The notes: generated by a model from the sequence alone, not told the origin. A stretch of DNA of 64,000 nucleotides from Cupriavidus taiwanensis (GCF_900250115.1 NZ_LT984804.1:2731659-2795658); one strand, 5' to 3'; counted from the stretch's first letter, positions 1 through 8,547 are shown. Numbers and translations: made by a program.

Positions 1-2
1 CG

Positions 3-56
3 CACCAGGACCTGGAAGCGCGCCGCACTACCGGATCATCGATCTTCGTCATCTGA
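3..56 (+). CDS. possible C-terminal tail of an upstream gene
   Basis: An open frame runs from the left edge and stops at a TGA at 54-56, giving a 17-residue tail that ends in SSIFVI. It lies 23 bases before the next start codon, which is a plausible operon spacing. Too little is present to recognise a family, and the other two frames are also open over this short stretch, so the choice of frame is weak. Confidence 0.2.
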   Translation, partial: HQDLEARRTTGSSIFVI

Positions 57-79
57 AAACAAGGAAGAGGAGACAACAC

Positions 80-928
80 ATGCAAGCGGAACCCCTCACC
101 TGCACCATCGGCGCCGAACTGACCGGCGTCAGCCTGGCCGATGCGTCGCGCGACCCCGGCCTGTTCGCTGAAATCAAGGCGCTGCTGCTGCAGCACAAGG
201 TCCTGTTCCTGCGCGACCAGGACATCACCCGCGCCGAACACGTTGCCTTTGCCCGCCGGTTCGGCGAACTGGAAGACCACCCCGTGGTGGGCAGCGATCC
301 GGAACACCCGGGCCTGGTGCAGATCTACAAGTCGCCCGACAGCAAGGTCGAGCACTACGAGAATTCCTTTCATTGCGATGCCACCTGGCGCCAGGCGCCG
401 CCGATGGGCTGCGTGCTGCGCTGCGTGGAAACGCCGGCGGTGGGCGGCGACACCATCTGGGTCAACATGGGCGAAGCCTACCGGCGCCTGCCGCAGGACA
501 TCAAGGACCGCATCGAGGGCTTGCGCGCCAAGCACAGCATTGAACATACCTTCGGCGCCAACATGGCGCCGGAGAAGCGCGCGGCCCTGGCGGCGCAGTT
601 CCCGATGGTCGAGCATCCCGTGGTGCGCACCCATCCGGAAACCGGCGAGAAGATCCTGTTCGTCAATGCCTTCACCTCGCACTTCGCCAACTACCACCGC
701 GGCGACGTGGTGCGCTTCGGCAAGGACTTCATGCCCGGCGCCGGCGACCTGCTCCACTACCTGTGCGCTCAGGCCGAGATCCCGGAATACCAGGTGCGCT
801 GGCGCTGGAAGAAGCACAGCGTGGCGATCTGGGACAACCGCTGCACGCAGCATTACGCGGTGCAGGACTATGCACCCACGGTGCGCAAGATGGAGCGTGC
901 CGGCATCATCGGCGACGTGCCGTTCTGA
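80..928 (+). CDS. TauD/TfdA-family 2-oxoglutarate-dependent dioxygenase
   Basis: A non-haem iron oxygenase of 282 residues, the normal length for the family. Members couple oxidation of a substrate to decarboxylation of 2-oxoglutarate; substrates include taurine, sulfonates and aryloxyalkanoates. The iron triad is visible as H98 and D100 (in FHCDATW) with distal H258 (in TQHYAV), and R269 is placed to hold the 2-oxoglutarate carboxylate. A purine-rich GGAAGAGGAG sequence precedes the ATG. An intrinsic terminator closes the transcript. The substrate cannot be read from the sequence; no sulfonate transporter is adjacent, so the name tauD would be unsafe. Confidence 0.88.
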   Translation: MQAEPLTCTIGAELTGVSLADASRDPGLFAEIKALLLQHKVLFLRDQDITRAEHVAFARRFGELEDHPVVGSDPEHPGLVQIYKSPDSKVEHYENSFHCDATWRQAPPMGCVLRCVETPAVGGDTIWVNMGEAYRRLPQDIKDRIEGLRAKHSIEHTFGANMAPEKRAALAAQFPMVEHPVVRTHPETGEKILFVNAFTSHFANYHRGDVVRFGKDFMPGAGDLLHYLCAQAEIPEYQVRWRWKKHSVAIWDNRCTQHYAVQDYAPTVRKMERAGIIGDVPF

Positions 929-992
929 CGGACGCAGGCAGGCACTGCAGCGACCCTGTTGCAGTGCCTGCAGAGCCGGCGGCAAGCAGGAC

Positions 993-1028
993 AAAAGGGG
1001 CAGCCTCTTCCGAGGCTGCCCCTTTTTT
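993..1028 (+). terminator. intrinsic terminator after the TauD-type gene
   Basis: A 15-bp perfect stem (993-1007 with 1012-1026) around a TTCC loop is followed by a run of T up to 1028. It starts about 65 bases after the dioxygenase stop codon. Confidence 0.9.
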
Positions 1029-1184
1029 GTGGTTTTTCGAAGAATTCCAGGGCTGGATTGGCACTGTCCGTATCCTGTGGCCGTGGAGTATTCAAGGCTG
1101 AACCTTGGTAGGGGATGTTGGTAGGGCTGGGGTACCGAGGTTGCCTTGTTTGTCGTGCTTGGCTGGCGTGGCTGTTTCGCCGGC

Positions 1185-1232
1185 GCGCTCTTTGCCTACT
1201 GTCCGGAGCGACAGAAAGTAGGCAAAGAGCGC
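1185..1232. repeat. long imperfect palindrome (BIME-like)
   Basis: Arms GCGCTCTTTGCCTACT (1185-1200) and its exact complement (1217-1232) flank a 16-base centre that itself contains CTGTC/GACAG-type pairing. There is no T tract, so it is not a simple terminator. From general familiarity, related sequences recur in intergenic DNA of Cupriavidus and relatives. Confidence 0.65.
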
Positions 1233-1534
1233 GTCGCCCAAGCGGCTGGCTAAGGCGGCGTTGATGGCTCCGGCGGTGGTGACTTGCGCTCAGGCGGTTT
1301 GGGGGCTCCAGTCTGCTGACGCTACCTGGAGGTGCTTGGCGTTCGGGGTCGGATGGACGAACCCGACTGTAGGTCGGTGGCAACCTGCTTATCACGTTAT
1401 TGGTGGGACGCCTTCGGCTGCGCTGCGCGCGCTCCCGATCGCAGGTCTACTGCTCTGGCACCGAGTGCGTCGCTGCGCTAGCACGGCCTTGTCGCGGGCG
1501 AGCCCAACAGCCTCTCTCCGCCCGCATGTTTTTT

Positions 1535-1560
1535 CCCCTCTCCCGCGTGCGGGAGAGGGG
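1535..1560. repeat. CCCCTCTCCCGC palindrome
   Basis: Twelve-base arms (1535-1546 and 1549-1560) are perfectly complementary. The T run lies on the 5' side of the plus strand, so in neither direction is the stem followed by the U tract of an intrinsic terminator. It is probably a dispersed REP-type repeat. Confidence 0.55.
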
Positions 1561-1665
1561 CGGGTGAGGGTCGGCGCATCCACGAAGTCAACCGCATCAA
1601 TCCCTGCGCATCCCCATCATCCCCGGGAATTTGGCGATGAACCTCTTTTTGTCGCCGGTACGGAC

Positions 1666-2640
1666 TCAGGGCTGGATATTGAACGCCTTGACGATGCCGG
1701 CATTGCGCTCGAACTCCGCGCGCACGGACTCGCTCAACTGCGGCAACGGCTGCGCCGGCAGCGGCTCATAGCCGAGCGCCTCCATCCGGTCGCGCACCTT
1801 GGCCGAAGCCGCGGCCTTGTAGGCCGCCGCGTGGATCTTCTCGGCCAGTTCGGGCGACAGCCTGGACGACGCAATCACGCCCACCCAGTTGCTGAACTCC
1901 ATGTCGGGGTAGCCCATTTCGGCGAAGGTCGGCACCTGCGGCAGCAGCGGCGAGCGGCTCTTCGACGCCACCGCATAGACCTGCACCTTGCCGGCGCGGA
2001 TCATTGGCAGCGAGGTCACCATGCCGTCGTACATCACCGCGATCTGGTTGCCCATCACCTGCGCCAGCGCCGGCGCCGAGCCGGCGAAGGGCACATGCTG
2101 CAGGTCCAGCCCGGCCTTCTGGTTCATGATCATGCCGGCGTAGTGCGAGGCGGTGCCGGCGCTGTACGAGGCAAAGCTGAGCTTGCCCGGATTGGCGCGC
2201 GCGTAGCCGACCAGGCTCTTCAGGTCCTTGGCCGGCAGGCCGGGCGCGCCGATCATCACCATGCGCGAACGCGCCACGGCGGCGATGGGGCGGACATCCT
2301 TGAGCGGGTCGAACGCCGGCTTGAGCACATGCGGCACTTCGGTCAGCACATTGCTGGCGGTGACCATGATGGTCTGGCCATCGGCCGGCGCCGCCAGCAT
2401 GGTGGTGATGGCAATGCCGCCGCCGGCGCCGGGCTTGTTGTCAACCACCACGGGGTGGCCAAGGTCCGCTGACAGCTGGTCCGCCAGCAGGCGGGCGAGT
2501 ACGTCCATGGTGCCGCCGGCCGGGGCGGGCACCAGCATCCGGACCGGCTTGCTGGTCCAGGCCATGGCAGAGGGAGCGGCCAGCGCCAGGCTGGCCGCCG
2601 CGGCGGCAATGCGCAGCAGGAAGGCAGGGTGGATGGGCAT
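1666..2640 (-). CDS. Bug-family tripartite tricarboxylate transporter substrate-binding protein
   Basis: A 324-residue periplasmic binding protein of the greatly expanded Bug/TctC family. The N-terminus is a signal peptide (residues 1-27, cleaved near AMAWTS). It is followed by the family signature KPVRMLVPAPAGGTMDVLAR, and PGAGGGIA follows in the first lobe. Such proteins bind carboxylates for TctAB-type permeases, but no tctAB pair is present here, as is usual for orphan Bug genes. A GGAG precedes the ATG. It is the last gene of a leftward operon, 10 bases after the DUF1289 gene. The ligand is unknown; the neighbouring BKACE enzyme suggests an organic or amino acid. Confidence 0.9.
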   Translation of the reverse strand: MPIHPAFLLRIAAAAASLALAAPSAMAWTSKPVRMLVPAPAGGTMDVLARLLADQLSADLGHPVVVDNKPGAGGGIAITTMLAAPADGQTIMVTASNVLTEVPHVLKPAFDPLKDVRPIAAVARSRMVMIGAPGLPAKDLKSLVGYARANPGKLSFASYSAGTASHYAGMIMNQKAGLDLQHVPFAGSAPALAQVMGNQIAVMYDGMVTSLPMIRAGKVQVYAVASKSRSPLLPQVPTFAEMGYPDMEFSNWVGVIASSRLSPELAEKIHAAAYKAAASAKVRDRMEALGYEPLPAQPLPQLSESVRAEFERNAGIVKAFNIQP

Positions 2641-2650
2641 GTTGTCTCCG

Positions 2651-2842
2651 TTATGTAGTATGGATCTTGATTGCCCGGCGTGCTGGCACCGCCGCCAGGA
2701 CTTGCGCGCGTTCCGCCTCGCTCATCCGCGCCCAGCGCCCGATTTCCAGCCGGGTCCTGGCGCAACCCTGGCAATAGCGGTTGGCAAGATCCATTCGGCA
2801 AATGTTGATGCAGGGATTGGCGAGGGCGTCGGGGTGATGCAT
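2651..2842 (-). CDS. DUF1289 domain protein
   Basis: A 63-residue cysteine-rich protein. The family pattern is clear: PCINICRMD followed by YCQGCARTRLEIGRW, giving four cysteines that probably bind a metal, then a short charged tail. The molecular role of DUF1289 proteins is not established. It sits between the BKACE-type gene (60 bases upstream) and the Bug gene (10 bases downstream), so it is probably co-transcribed with both. Confidence 0.8.
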   Translation of the reverse strand: MHHPDALANPCINICRMDLANRYCQGCARTRLEIGRWARMSEAERAQVLAAVPARRAIKIHTT

Positions 2843-2902
2843 CGCGGACTCCTATGGTGCCTGGCACAGGGCCGGCTGGTGCGCCGGCCCCGCGGCCAGC
2901 CG

Positions 2903-3961
2903 TCAGGCCGCCGCGCGCAGCGGCAGGTTCTTCTGCCCCGACTTGCGGTTGGGGGCCATGCCATTGGCTTGCAGCGTGGCGTCGGCGCTGTCGTACCAGG
3001 TGCCGATGCGGTAGATCTCGCGGGCCTCCTTGCCCGAGGCGATCTCGCGGCCCAGTTCCTTCGCCACGCGCACGCACTGCTCGATCTGCTGCACCGAGGT
3101 CATGCGGTTGCCGTGCTGGTCGATGATGGTGTCCTCGATGCCGCAGCGCGGATGCAGGCCCATCGCCATCGCCATCATGTTGAACGGCAGCACATTCTTC
3201 AGCAGCGACTCGGCGGTCAGCGTGCAGCCGTCCGGGGCGCGGTGCACGAAGTTGAAGAAGTTGAACGGGTTGGGGCCGTCAAAGCCGCCGCCGATGCCGA
3301 TCCAGGTCAGGTTCAGCGGACCGGTGTAGACGCCGGCGCGGACCAGCCGCTCCAGCGTTTCCAGCGCGTGCATGCCGGTCAGCTGGAAATGCGGCTGGAT
3401 GCCCGCGGCCTGCAGCCGGCGCAGGTGCTCTTCGACCCAGCCCGGGCCGGCCGGCACGGTCATCTCGCGGTAGGCGGCCTGGTAGGCCGGGTGCTCCAGC
3501 GAAGTCCCCTTCAGGTACTCCGGATAGAGCAGCTCCATGATGTTCATCTGCGTGGTGTTGATCGCCACGGTCACCTGGTCCGGCTTCGGCTCCAGCTCGG
3601 CCAGCATATGGCGGGTGTCGTCCGACAGCCACTTGGCCTCCTGGCCGTCATCCTCCGGCGCGAACGAGATCGAGCCGCCGACCTGGATGATCATGTCCGG
3701 CACCGCGGCGCGCACGCCGGCGATCAGTTCGTTGAACTTGGACAGGCGCTTGGAGCCCTTGCCGTCGAGTTCGCGCACGTGCAGGTGCAGCACGGTGGCA
3801 CCGGCGTTGTAGCAATCCACCGCCTTCTGCACCTGCTCTTCCATGGTCACCGGAATGTCTTCCGGGAAGTCCTGCGGCATCCACTCGGGGCCATACGGGG
3901 CCACGGTGATCACCACCTTGTCCATGTTCTCGGGGTGCAGGGAATCGTCGAGGAATTGCAT
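2903..3961 (-). CDS. BKACE-type beta-keto acid cleavage enzyme (DUF849)
   Basis: This 352-residue protein belongs to the DUF849 family, whose members condense a beta-keto acid with acetyl-CoA to give acetoacetate and a CoA ester. Known substrates include 3-keto-5-aminohexanoate and dehydrocarnitine. The zinc-binding HxH is visible in LHLHVRE (H59, H61), and a late conserved block LHPRCGIEDTI is present. I chose the start at 3961 because GGAG lies 6 bases upstream; an in-frame ATG at 4000 would add 13 poorly conserved residues. It is the first gene of a leftward operon with DUF1289 and Bug genes. A two-half-site operator lies 53 bases upstream. The substrate is unknown. Confidence 0.88.
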   Translation of the reverse strand: MQFLDDSLHPENMDKVVITVAPYGPEWMPQDFPEDIPVTMEEQVQKAVDCYNAGATVLHLHVRELDGKGSKRLSKFNELIAGVRAAVPDMIIQVGGSISFAPEDDGQEAKWLSDDTRHMLAELEPKPDQVTVAINTTQMNIMELLYPEYLKGTSLEHPAYQAAYREMTVPAGPGWVEEHLRRLQAAGIQPHFQLTGMHALETLERLVRAGVYTGPLNLTWIGIGGGFDGPNPFNFFNFVHRAPDGCTLTAESLLKNVLPFNMMAMAMGLHPRCGIEDTIIDQHGNRMTSVQQIEQCVRVAKELGREIASGKEAREIYRIGTWYDSADATLQANGMAPNRKSGQKNLPLRAAA

Positions 3962-4013
3962 AAATCGCTCCGGTTGGTTGGTGACTGGAGTATCGGTCAA
4001 CGGACCGCGGCGA

Positions 4014-4051
4014 TTTGACGATCCGGGACAACCGATTTACATTTCGGGACA
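4014..4051. promoter_or_regulatory. AraC-type operator, DUF849 operon copy
   Basis: Two direct half-sites, TTTGACGATCCGGGAC and TTTACATTTCGGGAC, have their CGGGAC cores exactly 21 bases apart (4024 and 4045). The same arrangement with the same spacing occurs at 8459-8496. It lies between the divergent DUF849 and AraC genes. Tandem direct half-sites about two helical turns apart are typical of AraC-family activators. Confidence 0.6.
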
Positions 4052-4078
4052 CTCAGGGAAAGCCCGGAAGCCGCTGTC

Positions 4079-5086
4079 ATGTCCTACTACCTGCGCAGTG
4101 CCAGCCTGACCAACTACGTCGAAGTCGCGCGTGCGCTGGGGCTGGATCCGTACCAGCAACTCCGGGCCGCCAGGATCAACCGCTCGGTGCTGCTGGACCC
4201 CGACATCCGCATCCCGGCGGCAGCGGTGGGCCGCCTGCTGGATGCGTCGGCGCGCGCCGCCGGAGCCGATGATTTCGGCCTGCGGATGGCCGAGCTGCGC
4301 GAGTTCTCCAACCTGGGTCCGCTGGCCTTCGTGGTGCGCGAGGAACCGACGCTGCGCCGCGCGCTGGAGTCGATGGTGCGCTACATGGGCCTGCAGAATG
4401 AATCGCTGTCGATGCGCGTCGAGGACAGCGATGACCTGGTGATGATCCGGCTGCACGTCCTCAGCGAAGCGCCGGGCACGTTGCGCCAGGCGACCGACCT
4501 GGCGGTGGGCGTGATGTTTCGCATGCTGAAGCTGTTCCTGGGACCGTCGTGGCGGCCGCGCAGCATCTGCTTCACGCATCCGGCGCCGGCCAGCACCGCG
4601 ACCTTCGCGCGCGTATTCGGCATGGCCGGGTCGTTCAACCAGGATTTCGACGGCATCGTCTGCCAGGCCGCGGACCTGGAAGCACCGTTGCCGTCGTATG
4701 ACCCGGTGATGGCGCAGCAGGTGAAGCAATATCTCGGCACGCTGCTGGCGCAGTCGACCGCGGCCACCATGCCGGACATGGTGCGCAAGCTGGTCTACGC
4801 GCTGCTGCCAACCGGGCTGTGCTCGGTGGAGCGCGTGGCCCAGCATCTCAGTGTCGACCGCCGCACCGTACACCGGCGCCTCGGGCAGGCGCAGACCACC
4901 TACTCCGAGATCCTGGCCGAGGCCCGTGCCGACCTCGTCATCCGCTACCTGGAAAACCGCGAGCGGCCACTGTCGGAAGTGGCCGCGCTGCTGGGATTTT
5001 CGTCGCTGAGCGCGTTCTCGCGCTGGTTCAGCGGGCGTTTCGGGGGCAGCGTGTCGGCTTGGCGGGGGCAGGTGGGGGATAGTTGA
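4079..5086 (+). CDS. AraC-family regulator with arabinose_bd-type N-terminal domain
   Basis: A 335-residue regulator of the OruR-like group. The first 200 residues match the AraC 'arabinose-binding' N-terminal domain (SYYLRSASLTNYVEVARALG at the start). The C-terminal 100 residues hold two helix-turn-helix motifs (SVERVAQHLSVDRRTVHRRL and VAALLGFSSLSAFSRWF). It is transcribed divergently from the DUF849 operon. The operator between them recurs ahead of the MFS transporter, so this protein is the best candidate activator of both operons. The effector is unknown. Confidence 0.87.
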   Translation: MSYYLRSASLTNYVEVARALGLDPYQQLRAARINRSVLLDPDIRIPAAAVGRLLDASARAAGADDFGLRMAELREFSNLGPLAFVVREEPTLRRALESMVRYMGLQNESLSMRVEDSDDLVMIRLHVLSEAPGTLRQATDLAVGVMFRMLKLFLGPSWRPRSICFTHPAPASTATFARVFGMAGSFNQDFDGIVCQAADLEAPLPSYDPVMAQQVKQYLGTLLAQSTAATMPDMVRKLVYALLPTGLCSVERVAQHLSVDRRTVHRRLGQAQTTYSEILAEARADLVIRYLENRERPLSEVAALLGFSSLSAFSRWFSGRFGGSVSAWRGQVGDS

Positions 5087-5089
5087 TTC

Positions 5090-5123
5090 GGCTTGTCGCT
5101 ACGCGGTAGCGTAGCGACAAGCC
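5090..5123. terminator. bidirectional hairpin between convergent genes
   Basis: A perfect 15-bp stem (5090-5104 with 5109-5123) closes on a GGTA loop between the AraC stop and the porin stop. There is no clear T tract in either direction, so its terminator role is inferred from position and stability. Confidence 0.55.
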
Positions 5124-5136
5124 CACTGTAGTTCCC

Positions 5137-6300
5137 TCAGAACTTATGCCGCATCCCCAACGCCACCCCAACCATGCTGCGTTGCCCGTTGGCCGCGGCA
5201 TAGCTGTTGCCCAGCGACAGGCTGTTGGCATAGACGGTAGCCAGCGATTCCAGCATCAGGCCGGCGTTGCGCGCGTAGGCGGTCGACAGGTACACGTCGG
5301 TGCGCCGCGAGAACGCATAGTTGGCGACAAAGGCGATCTGCCACGGGTTGGCCACCTGCGTATCGCCGAACAGGCTCCTGACATTGTCGTAGTTGTACTC
5401 GAGCGTCAGACCCACGGCCGGGGTGACCTGATAGTTGGCGCCGATCCAGTAATAGTCGTCGCGCTGGATCACCACGTCAGCGGCGTTCTTGTTCTGGCCC
5501 CAGCGATAGCCGCCCATGATCTTGGCCGGGCCAAAGGTGTAGCTGGCGCCCACCACGGCCTTGCGCACGGTGCCGCTGCTGGTGCCGATGGTCGGGTTCC
5601 ACTGGTCATAGCCGACGGTGGCGCCGAACGGTCCCGCGGCATACGCGAGCGAGGCGCCATAGGCGGTGTCGCGGCGGAACTGTCCGGGCACTTCGCCATT
5701 GCCCCCGATCGGCGTGGCAACGCCGACGGTCTGCGGCAGCGCGAGCCCGACGCCGAACGACCAGTGCGCACGCGCCGTCAGCGGGCCGAACTGGCCGGTG
5801 TACTTGACGGTGTTGTCCTCGCGGAAATTGGCGCCCGCCTGCAGCACCACCGGTTCGTATTGCGTGGCATAGGCAGTGGGCGAGAAATTCGCCAGCGCTT
5901 CGAAGATCGACGTGTACTGCCGGCCCAGGCTGAACTGGCCGATGCCGGCGCGCTGCACGGCGATAAACGCCTGGCGGCCAAAGAGGCGACCGCTTTGCTG
6001 CAGCGTGCCACTGTCCAGGCTGAAGCCGCTTTCCAGCACGAACGATGCCTGCCATCCGGCACCCAGGTCCTCCATGCCGCGCAGACCCCAGCGCGAACCG
6101 GACAGCCCGCCCGACGCCATGCGGAACACCTTGTCGCCCGGCCCCGGGTTGAAGCCGTTCGCGGCAACCGGCACGGCGCCGACGCGGTTCACGTATTCGA
6201 CGTTGACGTCGGCCACGCCATACAGCGTGACGGACGATTGCGCGGCGGCCGCCAGCGGGCACCCCAGCATCAGGGCCATGACGGTGTTTCTGCTGTTCAT
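5137..6300 (-). CDS. Gram-negative porin (Porin_4 / OmpC-like)
   Basis: A 387-residue outer-membrane trimeric porin of the Burkholderiales type. The signal peptide (residues 1-20) is cleaved near AAAAQSS, followed by the typical first strand SVTLYGVADVNVEYV. An RWGLRGMEDLG block follows, and the chain ends in KF, the aromatic C-terminal residue used by the BAM complex. A strong AAGGAGG precedes the ATG. It is probably monocistronic: 67 bases separate it from the hydrolase gene upstream. It provides passive diffusion for small solutes; specificity cannot be read. Confidence 0.92.
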   Translation of the reverse strand: MNSRNTVMALMLGCPLAAAAQSSVTLYGVADVNVEYVNRVGAVPVAANGFNPGPGDKVFRMASGGLSGSRWGLRGMEDLGAGWQASFVLESGFSLDSGTLQQSGRLFGRQAFIAVQRAGIGQFSLGRQYTSIFEALANFSPTAYATQYEPVVLQAGANFREDNTVKYTGQFGPLTARAHWSFGVGLALPQTVGVATPIGGNGEVPGQFRRDTAYGASLAYAAGPFGATVGYDQWNPTIGTSSGTVRKAVVGASYTFGPAKIMGGYRWGQNKNAADVVIQRDDYYWIGANYQVTPAVGLTLEYNYDNVRSLFGDTQVANPWQIAFVANYAFSRRTDVYLSTAYARNAGLMLESLATVYANSLSLGNSYAAANGQRSMVGVALGMRHKF

Positions 6301-6367
6301 CTATCTCCTCCTTGGTTGCCCGGCCTTGGCGGCCGGTTTCTCTTGTTGTGGCGCGGATGCGGCGAGC

Positions 6368-6961
6368 TCACGCCTGCTGCGCGACCAGTATGTCCAGCTC
6401 GGCCAGCAAGGCATGGGCGCGCGGCCAGGGACCGTAGCCGGCGGCGGGGTTGAGGTGGCCGACATTGCCCAGCTCGACCAGCCGGCTGCCCCAGGCGGCG
6501 GCCATCTCGGTGACGCGCGCATGGCTGGCCAGCGGATCGTTGCGGCTGGCCGCCACCAGGCTCGGGAACGGCAACGGCGCCAGCGGCGTCGGCAGCCAGC
6601 CGGCCTGCGCCAGCGCTTGCTGCGTCGGATAACCGTCCGGCAGCGGCTGGGTGAAGTCCGGCGGCGTCACCAGCAGCGCGCCGCGGATGGGGCGGCGGTG
6701 CTGCGCCGCCCAGTGCACGGTGATCATCACGCCGGCGCTGTGCGCGACCAGCACCACCGGACCGTCGATGTCCGCCAGCGCGGCATCGAGCGCGGCGACA
6801 CGGGCGGCGCGGCTGAGCTTGTCGTGCTCCAGCGGCGGCACGCAGCGGGCGTCATGTCCCTGTGCGAGCAGTTCGGCTTGCAGCAGGGTCTGCCAGTGCT
6901 CGGCGACGTGGTCGCGCAGGCCCGGCACCATCAGGACAGTGTGTGTGGATGTAGCAGTCAT
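6368..6961 (-). CDS. RBBP9/YdeN-family serine hydrolase
   Basis: A 197-residue alpha/beta hydrolase of the short RBBP9/YdeN type. The nucleophile elbow is VAHSAG with S75, and the likely triad is completed by D142 (SRNDPLASH) and H169 (NVGHLNP). I chose the start at 6961 because the longer frame would overlap the upstream MFS gene. It follows that gene by 19 bases, so the two are probably one operon. The substrate is unknown; the coupling to a transporter suggests hydrolysis of an imported ester or amide. Confidence 0.8.
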   Translation of the reverse strand: MTATSTHTVLMVPGLRDHVAEHWQTLLQAELLAQGHDARCVPPLEHDKLSRAARVAALDAALADIDGPVVLVAHSAGVMITVHWAAQHRRPIRGALLVTPPDFTQPLPDGYPTQQALAQAGWLPTPLAPLPFPSLVAASRNDPLASHARVTEMAAAWGSRLVELGNVGHLNPAAGYGPWPRAHALLAELDILVAQQA

Positions 6962-6980
6962 GGTCGGATCGGAAAGGGGG

Positions 6981-8354
6981 TCAGGCGGAAACAGCGCGAG
7001 GCAGGGAGTGGCCATCCAGGCGCCGCAGGTCCGCGGCATAGTGCCGGCGGCCGATGCAGAACAGCAGCGTGGCGGCGGCGCCGGCCAGCGGAATCCATTG
7101 CAGCGCGCCGGTCAGGCCGATGCGGTCGGCCAGCACGCCGGTCAGGAACGGGCCCGGCGCCAGGCCCAGCAGGTTGTTGATCAGCGTCAGCGTGGCAAAC
7201 GCGGTGGCGTGGATGGCGGGCCGGGTCAGGTTGGCCACCATCGCGCTGGCGGGGCCGGCGCAGCCACCCACCACCAGCATGCCGGCCCCGATCAGCACCA
7301 GCTGGGCCGTGCCGGCAGGCAGCCGGAACGCCGTCATCAGCAACACGCAGCAGGCCAGGCTGTAGGCGATGGCCATCTGCCATTTGCGCCCGGGCGCGTG
7401 GCGCGCCACGCGGTCGGTCAGCGCGCCGCAGACCACCATGCCGGCGCCGGCCACCAGCACCAGCAGTGACGCCACCACGCCGGCACGGCCCGTGGCCATG
7501 CCGTACTCGCGCGTCAAGAAGCTAGGCAGCCACGCCAGCAGCGCGGCCATCACCAGCAGTTGCAAGGCGCTGCCGGCACAGGCGCACAGCATCGAGGGCA
7601 CGGTCAGCAGTTCGCGCACGATCCGGCGCGGCGCCAGCTGGCGCGCCGCGGCCGCGTCGCCGTTGTCGTCTCCGTTGGCGGCGGCAACGCGCTGCTGCAG
7701 CCCGCGCACGCGCCGCTCGCTGATCGTCAGCGCGTAGCAGGCAACCATCGCCAGCCCGAACGCCGCCATCCCGGCAAAGGCCACGCGCCAGCCGAAGTGT
7801 GCGGACAGGATGCCGCCCAGTCCCATGCCCAGCACCGAGCCGAACGCGCCGCCGGCGATGAACGCGGCGCTGAGGCCGGCGCGCAGGTGGCGCGGAAACA
7901 CCGACACCACCACCGCGATGCCCACGCTGCCATACGCCGCCTCGCCGATGCCGACGCACAGCCGCGCCAGGAACATCTGGCCGAAGCTGCCGGCCAGCGC
8001 GCAGCCCAGCGTGGCCAGGCTCCACAGCGCCGCCATCAGCACCAGGCTGCGCACGCGTCCCCAGCGGTCGGCCAGCAGCGACAGCGGAATCGCCAGCACG
8101 CCGACCATCAGCGCCACCACCCCGCCGAGCGCTCCCAGCTCCGTATCACCGAGTTGCCATTCGGCCTTCAGCAGCGGGAACACGGCATTGAGCACCTGGC
8201 GCGACATGTAGTCCGACAGCAGCAGCGCAAAGGTCAGCGCAAAGACCAGCCACGCATAGCGCGGTCCGGCAGCCGCGGGCGCAGCCGGCGTCGGCGCGGC
8301 GGATGCGGCGGATGCGGCCGATGCGGCGGCAGGGGCAAGGCGGGATGTGGGCAT
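6981..8354 (-). CDS. MFS transporter, 12 transmembrane type
   Basis: A 457-residue major facilitator. An Ala/Pro-rich cytoplasmic N-terminus is followed by the first helix (YAWLVFALTFALLLSDYMSR) and the family loop motif DRWGRVRS between helices 2 and 3; the anion:cation symporter / aromatic acid group is the best guess. The start at 8354 is preferred because GGAG lies 6 bases upstream and the 38-bp operator lies 105 bases upstream; a longer frame to 8531 would put the operator inside the gene. It is probably co-transcribed with the downstream hydrolase and co-regulated with the DUF849 operon. Confidence 0.85.
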   Translation of the reverse strand: MPTSRLAPAAASAASAASAAPTPAAPAAAGPRYAWLVFALTFALLLSDYMSRQVLNAVFPLLKAEWQLGDTELGALGGVVALMVGVLAIPLSLLADRWGRVRSLVLMAALWSLATLGCALAGSFGQMFLARLCVGIGEAAYGSVGIAVVVSVFPRHLRAGLSAAFIAGGAFGSVLGMGLGGILSAHFGWRVAFAGMAAFGLAMVACYALTISERRVRGLQQRVAAANGDDNGDAAAARQLAPRRIVRELLTVPSMLCACAGSALQLLVMAALLAWLPSFLTREYGMATGRAGVVASLLVLVAGAGMVVCGALTDRVARHAPGRKWQMAIAYSLACCVLLMTAFRLPAGTAQLVLIGAGMLVVGGCAGPASAMVANLTRPAIHATAFATLTLINNLLGLAPGPFLTGVLADRIGLTGALQWIPLAGAAATLLFCIGRRHYAADLRRLDGHSLPRAVSA

Positions 8355-8458
8355 GGAAGTCTCCGGAAGCCGGCCGGCGGTCGTGGCCGCCGGGTATTCG
8401 GTACCCGCGCGAAATGGCGGGCGAGCGCAGCCAGTATCTGGCGATCGGGACCGCGCGG

Positions 8459-8496
8459 TTTGATATTCCGGGACGTTCGCTTGACAATACGGGACA
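8459..8496. promoter_or_regulatory. AraC-type operator, MFS operon copy
   Basis: Half-sites TTTGATATTCCGGGAC and TTGACAATACGGGAC have CGGGAC cores at 8469 and 8490, again 21 bases apart and in the same orientation relative to the leftward gene as at 4014-4051. The bases between the cores differ, so this is not a simple duplication of flanking DNA. Confidence 0.6.
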
Positions 8497-8514
8497 GGTG
8501 GGGAAAACGCCGAG

Positions 8515-8547
8515 ACAAAAAAAACCGGCACCCTGAGGTGCCGGTTT
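8515..8547 (-). terminator. intrinsic terminator of argG
   Basis: An 11-bp stem (8522-8532 with 8537-8547) has a 4-base loop. Read on the minus strand it is followed by a run of eight T, ending at 8515. It lies 36 bases past the argG stop codon. Confidence 0.88.

Larger units (their letters stand above)
1029..1665. other. non-coding interval with two palindromic elements
   Basis: This 637-base gap between the dioxygenase terminator and the stop of a leftward gene holds no convincing gene. Open frames here lack a ribosome site and overlap palindromes. It contains two inverted repeats, listed separately, of the kind often dispersed in Burkholderiales intergenic DNA. Confidence 0.6.

Noticed and set aside
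1535..1560. Intrinsic terminator
   Set aside because: The stem is perfect but T residues precede it on the plus strand, so no U tract follows the stem in either transcript.
1392..1583. Small leftward gene in the first intergenic gap
   Set aside because: It overlaps the CCCCTCTCCCGC palindrome, has no recognisable product or ribosome site, and its composition follows the surrounding non-coding DNA.
2228..4018. Long rightward open frame opposite the Bug and DUF849 genes
   Set aside because: High-GC antisense shadow. The opposite strand has clear family matches and the shadow protein is His/Arg/Gly-rich without domains. The same reasoning removes the similar long frames at 7560-10334, 29458-32073, 33035-34621, 51043-53355 and 53491-55047.
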